In this document: piece by piece, positions 11,620-23,546 of the stretch
Layout of the letters: each line of letters opens with the position of its first letter
How positions within the stretch are numbered: position 1 is the first letter of the stretch
NCBI GenBank assembly: GCA_951799445.1
Contig: OX637288.1
Coordinates: forward strand, 32,529,288 to 32,593,287
DNA from: Pseudisothecium myosuroides
Taxonomy: Eukaryota > Streptophyta > Bryopsida > Hypnales > Lembophyllaceae
Direction: 5' to 3'
Length of the DNA: 64,000 nt
The notes under the pieces: generated by a model
What the model saw: the letters and a program-made list of their open reading frames with translations, nothing else
Told to the model about the DNA's origin: nothing
Databases searched by the model: none
Position numbers and translations under genes: made by a program

Positions 11620-13455
11620 ACAAAATTCCTGTTGTTTTCCATTCACTACTTAGCTCGCACTTCCTAAAGAAGTAACCAGCCAGTTGAAACAACATCAAAT
11701 GAGGAACCTTGAAATTCGCACTGAAAGTTCACAAATTTAAATTGATAAGGTAAGCATGTTTAAAAAAGTAAAAGCCACAGACACAAATCATGTACTATAA
11801 TATGTGAATAATACAGTATGCAATACAATATGCACTACAGTATGCAAATACTACAATATGCACAGGAATCCCCAAACCAGTTCAGTTGCACCCAAAATCC
11901 TGACCACCCTAAAGTTGGCACGTTGCAGGCAACGGATAGTAGTGGGCAAAATCGTCCATCCAAATTTGACTAGTACCAATATGTCTTCATCCCCTAAATG
12001 GATCAGCAGTTCCATAAATTGAACATAGTAACAAAAAATTTCTAGCATCTATAGCTTGTATCCTACATTGGGTGCAATTTTTTGAATACGTAGTATTACT
12101 TACCTATATATCTTATTTATAATTGAGTGCATATGATTTAGTATACCATGTATTATCTCTCGGTTATTTCTAAATTTTAGATGTTGTGAATTAATACCTC
12201 CCTATATCATGCTGCACATAGTTTGCTAAGTTTTTCTGTATAACCCCCCCATGTGGGATACAAAAGTATCTTTGATTCTATTTTAATTTCTTTGTATATT
12301 TATGCACAAATAGTGAATCTTCAAATACTAAGAGAAGCAATCTACAACAAGGCAATTGTGTGACCCCCCCTAGAAGGATTAAAGAATTCTTGGAGATTGC
12401 ATTTAATATGAAAGCAGTTAAAGATAATTTTTACAGCACATTATACTAGTTGAACTCTAGTAATCTAATATATTCTTTCAACATAAGAAATTATAAAAAA
12501 TATGAATGAATTTTTTATTGTTATAAATAATTCAATTACTTAGTTTGAATTTATAGACTTCTCAACCTTGAAAAAAAATTTAATACTACAAAATTGTAGT
12601 CTTTATTTCTTTTCTCTTATGACCAATTAAATTAATGTTATACTTTTATGCTAAAAATATCCTATTAAAAAATTAGAATCATGATTAATAATGTACATAT
12701 GGGATAGATTGAACACAAAATAATCCCTAGAAAATTACATTGTTTTGTAAATTCCAATGCATAAAAAAAATCCACCTTGAGTCATATTTTTACTTTTAGA
12801 TTTTATCTAATCAAACTTTTTGGAAATAATTAAATATTAACCAAAGATGTGCTACCTTTCATCTTTACTTTAGTCTCATTACCTTGGAAAGGCATAGATA
12901 TAAATAAAGAATTAGTTACTTTGATGTATTGAGAAGTAAAAATTAGTACCCCTAACTTTGTGCTCTCAATTCTAAAGAAATTGAACGACTCTCCTTCAAA
13001 ATACAAACATGTCATTTCTATATGGTTTGAGACTTATATAGTACAAAGTCATATTCTAACATCAGAAAGGGTAAAATAAAGAGCATTCATTGTAAAATTT
13101 GATGAATTTTTTGTGTGTGTGCTAAATTTTCATTTACAATATTTAATGTTTTTTTATGCATGATTTTTGGCTAGTTATATAATCCTGAACCGCTGAAAAA
13201 AACTTTAATTTACTTAATTCAAAATGATCAAATCACTATTATTTTTTAAAACTAATATTGAATTTCATCTAAGTATGTATCATTTACTTCTAATATTTAT
13301 TTCAGTCAATAAATATCACTTAAGTGTGATCCAAGTATCACATAAGTATTGAAAAAGTAGTTGCTTCTTTTGTAGAATAATTCCTATAAACTCACTCTAG
13401 GTGCCCTTCTTTAGTTTTAATAGATACTACTCTGCCTTGTGTTGTTGCCACATTC
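11620..13455. other. AT-rich spacer, no gene seen
   Basis: Short overlapping frames near 11804-12048 and 12830-13015 have no recognisable domains. Two C7-containing motifs (12246 'CCCCCCCATG', 12364 'CCCCCCC') stand out against the AT-rich background but remain unexplained. Confidence 0.4.
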
Positions 13456-13456
13456 A

Positions 13457-13503
13457 AACCCTAAACCCTAAATCCTAAACCCTAAACCCTAAACCCTAAA
13501 CCC
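13457..13503. repeat. Interstitial telomere-type repeat (CCCTAAA)n
   Basis: About six tandem CCCTAAA units with one variant (TCCTAAA). This is the standard plant telomere repeat. The run is short and flanked on both sides by ordinary sequence, so it is interstitial. Confidence 0.95.
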
Positions 13504-14226
13504 AGTAGCCTCTCTTATGGTATGGATAGAGTGTTATTGCTCCAAAGTTTGCTAGCAATTCGAATTGCCGTCCACTTTAGGAAGAAGAATATACGGCAAA
13601 AAAATCCATAATTATGAAGATAATTTCATCAATTTCCATTGATAATTTGCTCCAAATGTAATACCTAATGTAAGGTTTTTGGAACCTTGATTTGAACACT
13701 AGATCCAATTTCATTAGATGTGTTTTAAATAGCCAAATGGAATGAGGTTGAATGGGATGAGCTATGTAAAGGGTAGGCCTTAGCCATGTCAGGTGCGTAA
13801 TGTGCAAATTATCCTACTTAAAATATGTGCACGTGGATCCTGACTCCTGAACCTTGTATTCCTAAAATTCCCTGATGAGGACTGAGCCTCTCATAAATTC
13901 AAGTAGGTGAACGTGAACTTTTCCCATTTTTGTCGCCTACCTGCAAGTTTAGAGACGGTGGAATAAAGTGACGGCAACATAAATGCCTTTGAAGTAGTAA
14001 ATGGAATTTGATTTTGTAGGTGGAGAAGGATCTGTCATTCTTCCGTTGTAAGCGCACTAGATTTGAGGAGAACCGTTTCAACTTTGGAAACGCACTTCCC
14101 TCCCAAAATTTCCCGCCTCAGTGATTATTGTTGCGGCCATTCCAAATTTTTGGACGAAGTTTGTTTGTCTGTTCTTGTGAGGTCTCTTTGCTCTTGCGCC
14201 TGAGATGTGCAAATATTGTTCTTATG

Positions 14227-14349
14227 AGTGTTTGCGATTAAACTTTTGAGTACCGGTGGGCAAGTGGTCGAGTCCGGTGCTATTTCAAGTGTTTGTGATT
14301 AAACTTTTGAGTACTGGTGGGCAAGTGGTCAAGTCCGGTGCTTGTTCAA
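14227..14349. repeat. Tandem duplication of a 61-bp unit
   Basis: Two adjacent copies run from GTGTTTG(C/T)GATTAAACTT to CAAGTCCGGTGCT-type ends, with only a handful of substitutions. The surrounding 13,510-15,600 holds no recognised gene, although 14,100-14,620 is less AT-rich and could be a degraded exon or promoter. Confidence 0.85.
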
Positions 14350-15610
14350 GTTGTGCTGCGGCGCTTGCTACGAGCTTCATATCGTGTTGAGGTTGCGGTC
14401 GAAGGAGTCAGGCAATTTCTGTAGAGGTATGACGTATCCCTTTGATTTGAATTTGATACTCTTTGTATTGTGCAATATGCTCTGTCTTTTCTCTTGCTTG
14501 TGTGGACTCCATGGAAACATCGTCGCATCATTCAACCTATCAATGGTTGTGATTTTGGTTCGTAATCGAGATGTAACGCTGCTAGTTATCTTCAATTCAA
14601 TGCAAGTGTAGAAAAGCTATGTCCAATTCTTGGATTTCTAGTTCTGATTTTTTTTTTCTTCGGTGATTCTCAACTGATGCGGCTTTAGGATTTAGGCGTT
14701 CGCATCGTTATTGTAGTATAGTAGTGCCATCTGAGATAGAAGAGGTAATAGTAAAGGTACAGATTCTGCTCACATCCCTTTGAGAATGTTTTGTGGAGAC
14801 AACATTTCTGAATTGAAGTCCTTCAACTTATAATTTAGTATGTAGAAGGTGAACTTCACTGTGCTGATCTCTGTTGTAGTGATGACAAAGTTTAGTGAAT
14901 TAGAAAACCCTAAATCTTAAAAAGTAGGATCGAAAATAGAATTGTATTGCATGCACAGAGTTGTTCAATTGAAGACCATTTGTCTTTCGGATTATTGAAT
15001 TGCAGTCCAGAATGTGTGAGGCAATTGACCGCAGATGTAGCTTGAATAGCGGAAATTGTGCAATCGTAATGGACAATTTTGTGTTCGATTGTATTTCCTG
15101 CAACAGTTTGGTCTCAATTGTTGTCACTTGTACTTGTTCAAATGATTTTGTATACAGGGAGATTTTAAGAGATTGACCGATTTTTTTGAACTTGTGTGTA
15201 CATTGCTCTATTATTAATTCTGAAGATTACGCTGAGGAGTTCAAGGAGGCATGCGTCTACATTGGAATTGATGGTTTCAAATGTTTTATTGACTGATAAT
15301 TGCAAGGAAAATTGCACCCCATTATGATTCCTGTTATTAGTGTAGTTGTTTGTATTGGATCTTGTTAGTAAGTGACAGCAGGTTGTAGCACCTCCCACAG
15401 TGAAGGGTGTACATTGCAAGTGGTGTAGTTGTAATTCTTCATTTGAATGGAATTTGCTACGAACAATATGAATTCATAGTCGACTTGAATGTACTACTTT
15501 ATATTCTGATTGGAAAACAAGATGAGAAGAGGTTTTCAAAGTCCATAAATGAGATAGAGTGGAATTACTTAATCACAAATTGGTTATCTAAGAATAGGTC
15601 AATTCATCAA

Positions 15611-16593
15611 TTCACCTCGACTGGAGGTGAATATTGATTATGTGAATATAAGAAGAGGTCAATTCATCAATTCACCTCTAATCGAGGTGAATATCAGTTA
15701 TAGATATCTAAGAACAGGTCAATTCATCAATTCACCTTCAGTCGAGGTGAATATCGATTATAGATTTATAATCAATAGATCAATTCATCAATTCACCTCC
15801 AGTCGAGGTGAATATTGATTATGTGTATATAAGAAGAGGTCAATTCATCAATTCACCTCTACTCGAGGTGAATGTCAATTATGGGTATCTAAAAACAGGT
15901 CAATTCATCAGTTCACCTCCACTCGAGGTGAATATCGATTTTAGATTTATAATCGATAGATCATTTCATCAATTCACCTCCAGTCGAGGTGAATATTGAT
16001 TATGTGTATATAAGAAGAGGTCAATTCATCAATTCACCTCTACTCGAGGTGAATGTCAATTATGGGTATCTAAAAACAGGTCAATTCATCAGTTCACCTC
16101 CACTTGAGGTGAATATCGGTTTTAGATTTACAATCGATAGATCAATTCATCAATTCACCTCCACTCGAGGTGAATATCGATTTTAGATTTATAATCGATA
16201 GATCAATTCATCAATTCACCTCCAGTTGAGGTGAATATTGATTATGTGTATCTAAAAACAGGTCAATTCATCAGTTCACCTCCAGTCGAGGTGAATATCA
16301 ATTATTGGAACTTGAAAACAAGTCAATTCATCAATTCACCTTCAGTCAAGGTGAATATCGATTATGGGTATTTGAAAATAGGTCAATTCATCAATTCACC
16401 TCCACTCGAGGTGAATATTGATTATGGGTATAAAAGATTGTCAATTCATCATTTCACCTCCACTCGAGTTGAATATGAATTAGGGGTCTATAAGAGTAGG
16501 TCAATTCATCATTTCACCTCCACTCGAGGTGAATATGAATTAGGGGTCTATAAGAGTAGGTCAATTCATCAATTCACCTCCACTCGAGGTAAA
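15611..16593. repeat. Right palindrome array, 17 copies at 60-bp period
   Basis: Near-palindromes TTCACCTC-nAnTn-GAGGTGAA start at 15611, 15671, 15731, 15792, 15852, 15912, 15973, 16033, 16093, 16154, 16215, 16275, 16335, 16395, 16453, 16513 and 16573. The spacing is 58-61 bp. Most copies are preceded by 'CAATTCATCA'. The intervening bases are also repeated, with a higher-order period of about 181 bp (three 60-bp units) most obvious between 15627 and 16190. Weaker copies follow near 16661, 16759 and 16805. The array lies 475 bp upstream of the DUF7869 reading frame. Open frames through it arise because the unit length is divisible by three. Confidence 0.95.
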
Positions 16594-17067
16594 TATCGAT
16601 TATAGATTTTAATCAGTTTACTTATACATGAAAAAAATTCATCTTGTATAAGGTTTGTAATTCACCTCCAATGAAAGTAAATGTTAATTGAATACCACAC
16701 CATCATGAAGGCTATTTTTCCTTCTTCTGAGTTGAAACTTATTTTTGGAGGTTCTTGATTCACCTTCATTCGAGGTGAATACGACTTGCATTTTATTTTG
16801 AACCAACTCCACTTGAAGTGAATACAACTTGATGAAATTATTTCATTTAGCTAGACTGCAGGTAATATAGTACTTTCAGGAAGTAGCTATATCACCTTTG
16901 CTCACCATAATTGTAAATGAGTTATAGTGACTAAGTACTAGCCTTTCTTATGACTTATGAAGTATATGTTTCGCTTGTTTAAAATAGAAAACTCCGTCCC
17001 AGTACAACGCCCATATTTTCTTTGTCAAGTTGGCGATTGAGATCATCATTGATTTGGTGAACAGATC
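16594..17067 (+). promoter_or_regulatory. Probable 5' flank of the DUF7869 gene with residual palindromes
   Basis: This stretch separates the 17-copy array from the ATG. It contains one good outlying palindrome (16759-16779, centre ATTCG-like) and two decayed ones. No convincing TATA box was chosen. The promoter role is inferred from position only. Confidence 0.4.
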
Positions 17068-19908
17068 ATGAACCCAGCAAGAGTGAACGAAGCGGAGGAT
17101 AACTATTCAGATGACAATGTCCAAGTTCATCCAGAGGAGGCATTGGATATTCCCGAATGCGAAGGTATTCCACGAAGTCTTTGGAGCACAAAGTTAGTAA
17201 CACTTCTCAATGAGGGTGGTCTTGCAGTAGCGGAAGGGATCTGTCACAGTGTAAGCTCCGAGCTTGTAGTTGGCGCTACAGGTGCACTTGGCGACTCTTA
17301 TATTGCTGTCCAAATCTCAAAGACGTTAGATACCAATCATGTTCCAGATGAATGGAGGTTTTCAGTCCGTGCGTGGCCGATTGAGAACGTGTTCTATAAT
17401 GGTGCAAGTCTTCGGAATCACGAGCTCCGTTACAATTACAATTGTCGTCAGGCAGCTCTTTTGGCTCCTCTGTCAACACAGAGCACACGGTATACGAGTA
17501 CAGTGAGGAACCCGCCAAGAGAAACTTGTGTGAAGGCCAAAGCTCTTCTCACTCAAGATTCCATAAATAGTGTTTCAAGCAACACTTGCTGTGTCAACAA
17601 CTGCGTTCAACCGTTTTCTAGAGACAAAATTAGAGCTTTTTGAGAGCGTATGTATCGAGACACATCGTATAAGTTTCGATACCACATGAAGCTTGATGTT
17701 CATAGACAAGTTCATCGTGATACGCAAGGAAAGAGGATGGTCACCGTGGAGGGTATAGATGTTTGTGTGTCTGCTTGGAGGCATATTGCTGGAGTATCGG
17801 AAGCAACTTTTCAGCGTTTCCAAGGACATGCAGACTAGGGTTTCAATGCCCAGCCCCATGGAAATACTGGTTTGCGGAAGCCTTGGAAGCACACTGAGCA
17901 AGCCATTGCCACTTTGAAGTGCATTCTAGAGAAGAACGCTGATCACATGCCTCACCGTACTCGGACGCTGAAGTCGGGCGAGAAGGTAGTCTCCATGATT
18001 CTTCCAGCTACGTGGAAATGGAAGGAAGCTATTCCTGAAATTAACTCTGTGAACACGGTCTTTGGATTGAAAGAAGTATCTACATCCAATTTGAGCAAGA
18101 TCAGGAAGGTTAACTTTTCAGAGTTTGACGCTAAGAAACCTGGAGACAATTTTGCACGTTGTTCCACATGTGATAGATACCATTCACTTAGGAGAAGTGC
18201 ACCTGTTGGGTCTCAATCAGCTTTAACATGGGCCAAGAAGTTAGATTTGCATTTGGTTGTTGCTAGGGTGCACAGGGAATTGTATTATGCAAATCGTTAC
18301 AGGTCAAGTTCCTACCCACATGAGTGCTTGACGATCATGCATGATAAAATGGATCATGCCAAGACCGCTTCCCCCGTTTTCTCCCACAAACATAAGGCTA
18401 TTGATGGTCTAATCAAGTTGCCTGTATCTGTAACCGGTATGATAGCCCACAGTCATGGTGATGTCCGTTATGCCCATTATGGCCTGGACATCTTTTCTCA
18501 TGATTCCAACTACACAATCGGCTCCTTTGCTAAGTTCTTGAGAGATTTGGAGTTGCCTCCAAAGTATTCCTCTAGGGAGTTGTTTGTTGGCTCCAGATCA
18601 GCTCCTCTTTTTGATGCAGTTCTACAAGGAGATCACATTTGCAAAACATTTCTTCAACCAGCTCCAGAGATCCCAATTTTAGGGCTGTCACTCCCTCCAA
18701 TTTTGAATGTTCAGATGGACAATGCTACTGGTGATAATAAGAATAGATTTGTGTTTTGCTTCTGGTCCCTTCTTGTTGCCAAAATTTTTTTCCGGGAAGT
18801 GTATGTGAATTTCATGCTCGTGGGACATACTCACGATGATATCGATGCACTGTTTGGGAGGTGGAGCATGTTGCTGAAGAAAGAAAACTTTCCCACCATT
18901 CCTTCACTTATGAAGTCCTTCATGGACGTAGAATTGGTTCCTACAATTCCCCATCTTGTAGAAGAAGTGCCTGATTTTAAGGCTTTCATTCAGGGATTCA
19001 TCATGGAGGGAGACGAGTCTCTTGTTGGGCACACCAAGGCTCAACAATTCAAATTCTACCTGGAGTCAAATGACTGCCCAGTCATGAAGTACAAGCTTCT
19101 ATGCACGGATGTAGACTGGCTTCCTAAAGAAGGTGGAGGCATTAAATTATGGCAAGAAGACTCTGAAGGTCGGAGTTTGTGGCCGCGTGGAGAGCCGGTC
19201 CCCGTTTTTTCACGCCCGATGAGAGGTGTTGATGACATATTCAAGGGTTTAACGGGATTCATCAATTATTGGGAGAAATTGTCCAATGAAGACCAAACTG
19301 GGGAGTACAGAAGACGGTATGAGCATTTAATATACTACTGGCAAGCAGTGAAAGCAGTGTTGCATGAACCTATTGAACCTCCATCTTCTTTGAAAGATGG
19401 CTTTTGGCCATCCACTCGTGTTGCACCGACGATCGAAGATCAGTTTGAAGATAATGGTGAGATTCGGGAAGAGTTTGCAGAGGATGACATCTATGTTGGG
19501 CAATTACGCGATCGCCCACAACAATCCTTTCGGGTAATGCGTGATGTCTATGCAGGATACTTTCTTGCTATTCGTCCCGCGGATGGCGATGCAAGGCCTG
19601 TTTGGATTGCAAGAGCGTTGTCTGATCCAAATTGCAACCCCGAAGAACCCAATTCTGTGCTCATTCAGTATTTCAAGCCTACATCAAGAAACCGAAACAT
19701 TCAAGAATTCTACACTGGTTGGGATTCTACAGGAGGATTACGCTGGAAGGTTGACGAAGCTCTCCGTCCTATTTGGGAGCATACAGATTCCTTGATGACT
19801 ACATGGAAGTTACAGATCAAGAAGGACACGACTCAGTGTAAGCTGAAGATCCCGGCCGCTCAAATTGAAGTGATTCACGACAGTTTAGCTGCCTTGAATT
19901 CCACTTGA
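17068..19908 (+). pseudogene. DUF7869-family transposase-like gene with two in-frame stops
   Basis: One frame runs from ATG 17068 to TGA 19906-19908 (946 codons before the final stop) with no intron needed. It is broken only by TGA (17641-17643) and TAG (17836-17838). The part before and between the stops has the family's usual N-terminal features: a CC-V-N-N-C cysteine cluster at about residue 172, an 'FSRDKIRAF' helix, and 'VCVSAWRHIAGVSEATF'. Further on come 'CSTCDRYH', then 'VQMDNATGDNKNR' and 'MLVGHTHDDID', which match the DUF7869 pattern (DN..ENKN..., GHTH.DID). The aspartates of these two motifs could be metal ligands of an RNase-H-type fold; that is inference. The family occurs in repeated copies in several basal plants and oomycetes, which fits a mobile-element origin. 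The start was chosen as the first ATG after the array. Confidence 0.7.
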
Positions 19909-20441
19909 GCATAAATATTACTCTACTCAGTTCATTCTATAGTAATACTTTGCTTTTATATTGTGTAGGTAATGCTTCTGGTTTTCTTATAGAATTTTGT
20001 ATTGTGCGTCATACAAGAGACGTAATATATTTGCGTGTTAAGTGTTTTTATACTATAGATTTGCTTTCCATAAGCAATAGAAATTCTATGTTGCGTGGTA
20101 TACAATAAATAGTATAAGTTTGTATGTTTTGATTTAACCTTAAGGATTTCCATTGGAATCACGGTTTCAAGACAGTGTATTAATTGCTTTTGTGAAGCAA
20201 TTGCATTTATATATGAATATATTTTATTATTGCATTCTACCTTTACATGTTTCTATGATTGACTTTAGTTTCCTTCTAAATTGACTATAGAAAATGCATT
20301 TCAATATCTGAAAGAATTGAAAAAAATGGTAGTAGGTATTACCACTTTATTTTTTGTTAACGTGTTAAGCACTTGTCACATTTTGGGATAGGGGCTTCTA
20401 TGTTGTTACAACTTTTCTGCCTACAAAATTTACTTAGCAGC
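19909..20441. other. 3' flank of the DUF7869 gene, no further gene
   Basis: AT-rich with only short frames. No palindrome copies were seen on this side, so the right boundary of any element is not marked by another array within the window. Confidence 0.5.
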
Positions 20442-20555
20442 ACCAAGTCATGTATATTTCATAGGTGCTCATCCAAACTCAACGGGAATCGAACTCGGAC
20501 CGCTTGAATGAGATAAGCATTCCCGTACAACCAACTGTAGACCTCATGACTTGGT
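20442..20555 (-). repeat. tRNA-derived (SINE-like) sequence inside a short inverted repeat
   Basis: On the minus strand 'GGTCCGAGTTCGATTCCCG' (20501-20483) looks like a Pol III B box, preceded by 'TCTACAGTTGGTTG' as a poor A box. The T stem does not pair properly, so it is not a working tRNA. The unit is bounded by ACCAAGTCATG (20442-20452) and its inverse CATGACTTGGT (20545-20555). Confidence 0.55.
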
Positions 20556-20739
20556 ATTCAATAGATGGCATGATCTTCACTTATATAAATTGAAAAACGA
20601 TTATTATACTGAATTGTATATATTTAAAGACTTCTTGAGTACAGTAACTCTCATTTTAATGAAAGTTTTACTTTACAACTAATGAGCTTAGTGTTTATCA
20701 TCCTAAATTTGCTAAACTCAAAATTCAATTTTTGGACGT

Positions 20740-23546
20740 CTATATGGGTAATGCTATTTTGAGAGGGGCCGACTCTCTCAAAATATTGAATATAGTGTTA
20801 GTACTGTCAAGCTAATAAGCTCCTATATAGGTAATGTACTGTACATAATTTTGTAACTTGATCTACACTCTAGGCTTAGTATGCAAGATTTAGCCTCTGA
20901 GCGTGTCTAGTCCTTTTCCAGAATTTTGCCTTCTTCCAAGCCTTGTTCTGCTTGAATTTGTTTCCTTTGGGCCTTCTTCTTGGCCTCCTCGCAGATGCTC
21001 ACATGTGTGGAGTGCGGTTCCCTTGGAATTTGAAACCTCAAGTTTTGGAACATAGAGGCAAACACCCGCACTTGATCATCTCCATGATTTGTGAGATCAT
21101 ACAGGAGCTTGCACATCTTGTGCACACGAAAATGGTGCGTACAAAGAGTGAGACTCTTCCCTTTAATGACTCCATGCTTCATCAAGTTCTAGAGGACACG
21201 CAAGCCCTTGCAGAGGATGGCGGTCATGAGATGGTTGCATTGGAATTTCCAAAGCATGATCACGAGGACGTGGAGGCCCTTGATGTTTGATTTGGGCATG
21301 AAGACATGGTGGAGGATGGACTTGTTGTGAGTCTTGAGTATGATAGAGAGGTGACGGTTGCTTTCCAAACACAACGCTCTTATAAGAAGCTTGAAGAAAG
21401 CATTTGGTGTGTTGGTCCTCTTATTGAGGCCCCCTTGTTGATCCAAGAGTGCATCAATCTCCATAGCTTGATTTAAGAAGAAGAGCAAACAAGAATGACT
21501 ACAAGGAGTTGAAGCCACAAGGAATGAGGAGAAAATAGAGAAGAGTAGAGCTTGGAAAGCCAAAGGGAAGGCAAGAGCAAAGAAGAATGAGAGCCGTGAG
21601 AAGAATGGAAGGCCTTGCTCTATTTATACTTCTCACAAGGGTGGCTTATTCCCCAATCCACCAATCACAATGTAATAGTAACAACAACCATTAATTAGAC
21701 ATTTCCAATCAACCATAACTAATGTAAAAGTAATGGTTAATTGGACATTTTCCACAAATCATAAATAATGTAAAAGTAATTGCAACTTAACTATTGGCTA
21801 GACATTTTGAACTGTTCGAGTTGCTTGTTGGATACGCATGATGCGGGCTCTGTCATGGACGAAAGCTATGGCAACACTCATGGGCACTACACTGTGAAGA
21901 ATATGTAGAATGCTATAGTAGATTGCCTCGTAGATTGAAATGAATTTGTGAACCAGCATTCAAGCACTGGTACGCAATCGTTTTGAATATACGAAGATGC
22001 AGTTGGTATCACGCTCTGTGCAGCATATTGTATCATGTATCTTAATGCAAATGATGATGAACAAAACGATTAATTGTTTACCGATTTGAATCAGATTGCA
22101 AGTTATTACTCAACTAGATGTCGAGTAACTTGACTAATAAACTGGAAAGATTTTGGTACTTTACTGGCAAGTTGTTGACTGCATTTACAATTGTTTTCTA
22201 ATTTTGCCGTGGTATGCAAGGGAGATGCTGCTTAAAGTCTTAAACCCATTTTGAAACACTTGGGAAGTTGTTCTCAATAATCTCCTACTTATTTTGACCT
22301 GCCTTTTAAACAATTCATCAACTTAAGGCATTCATAGACTGAGTTGCTTGGATACGATACCAATTGTAAGCATGTCTTGGCTACGTGGAAGGCATGCTTC
22401 TGAGCCTTGAATGAGTATTTGACGAATGAGCTTTGAATGAGTCCTTTCTTTCACAGTGGTCTAGAACCTCCTTCAGAAGTGCAGAAAATTTTCTTACACA
22501 GTGATTGATATATGATTGAGTCGATTTACGTTTCAGGGATTTTTGGATAGCCCCGTTTTTAGTTGCCTTCTTGTGAATTGCTCAGTTCCTTAGCTTTCTT
22601 CAGTAGTTGGATTTATTTTTCTGCAATTGCAAGCAAAACATTTGGTAAGAGCTTAGATTTATTAGAACATGTAGAAAGGAAATTCGATATTACCTCATTC
22701 TGTAGCAGGGTTGACGTACCTCTTTGTGGCTGCACCCTTGAGAGTAGAGACTCTCGCTCCAAATCGGCATGTAACTTGTTGATTTCTGCAATTCTTGGCA
22801 GTGAATATTCTGTTATGGATGTGATGTTTTGTGTTTGTTCAATCTCTTCCATCATGTCATCCTTACTGTTGTCATTCTCGTTTTATATGCCCTCTTCTTT
22901 AAAGAATGGTATAAAGAGTGGTGTAGCATTCTCACAAAGAGCAGCTGCTTGAAAAGCTCATAGAGCCATGATAAGAACGATTTCATGACACTTAGTTTTA
23001 ATTGAAGTTTGATGTCTTCTGGTCCATTTGTGTCCAATTGTGATGAACATTTGGTCCATGTTTCACTTGTCAAATTCACAACAAAAACCATGCTCGAGGG
23101 TTCTTTGAATCATCAATAAGTTGCCCAAATTTCGATCCTGTGAATGATGTAATTCTGCAAGAGAATAGCCTAGCTAGTGAAGCCCCCATGGTGGAGTGAA
23201 AAGCTCCAACAACGCAGTTCGTAATGAGATGCTCCAAGTCTCGTCATGCAATACAACCAAGCCATCGTCTCCCAATGTATAGCAAGTGGATCCTGCAACA
23301 CCAACAATCCATAAATTCAATAAACAAACAATTGCATTCAGCATGTTATATACTAAACATTCTCCAAGGCCTTATTCACCCTGCAAAGACGAGGAGAACA
23401 AAAAAGATTCCAGCGAATACCTTTCAGTATTTTTGTAGAAGTGAGGATGCTTATATTCATCTAATCAATTGCATGATTGATTAACTTTGTCGTTTTGAGG
23501 TTAACGTTCCTCCAACAGTGGCACTATTCATAAAATATGCCTCAAG
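20740..23546 (-). repeat. Inverted segmental duplicate of 49018-52083
   Basis: Read on the minus strand, this block follows 49018-52083 in order: part of DUF2358 intron 4, the last DUF2358 exon (copy at about 23172-23290), its 3' flank, the repeat near 22000-22560, and then the small helical-protein gene. The AWPM-19 fragment present on the right (50591-51108) is missing here. Only the final DUF2358 exon is present, so the right-hand copy is likely the source or closer to it. Confidence 0.85.
20907..21464 (-). pseudogene. Helical (LW/TFIIS-N-like) small gene, copy A, with in-frame TAG
   Basis: The frame from ATG 21464 matches the intact gene at 51408-51974 residue by residue, except for a three-codon deletion (HLSIILKTH against HLSILLEAIVKTH) and a TAG at 21191-21189 where copy B has CAA. 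After the stop the frame continues to a TAG at 20907. A possible TATA element lies upstream (TATAAATA near 21626), in the same relative position as in copy B. See copy B for the domain interpretation. It is probably a nonfunctional or shortened duplicate. Confidence 0.75.

Noticed and set aside
13457..13503. A chromosome end
   Set aside because: Only about six repeats, with non-telomeric sequence on both sides.
15611..16593. CRISPR-like appearance: regular palindromic repeats with spacers
   Set aside because: The intervening segments are themselves repeated rather than unique, and the window is eukaryotic.
15627..16605. Series of 63-124 aa frames encoding repeats of 'RSIHQFTSTRGEY' type
   Set aside because: They arise because the 60-bp repeat unit keeps frame; no start context, no domain, and the conserved feature is the DNA palindrome.
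20483..20555. A functional tRNA gene on the minus strand
   Set aside because: T stem does not pair and no anticodon arm or acceptor stem could be drawn.
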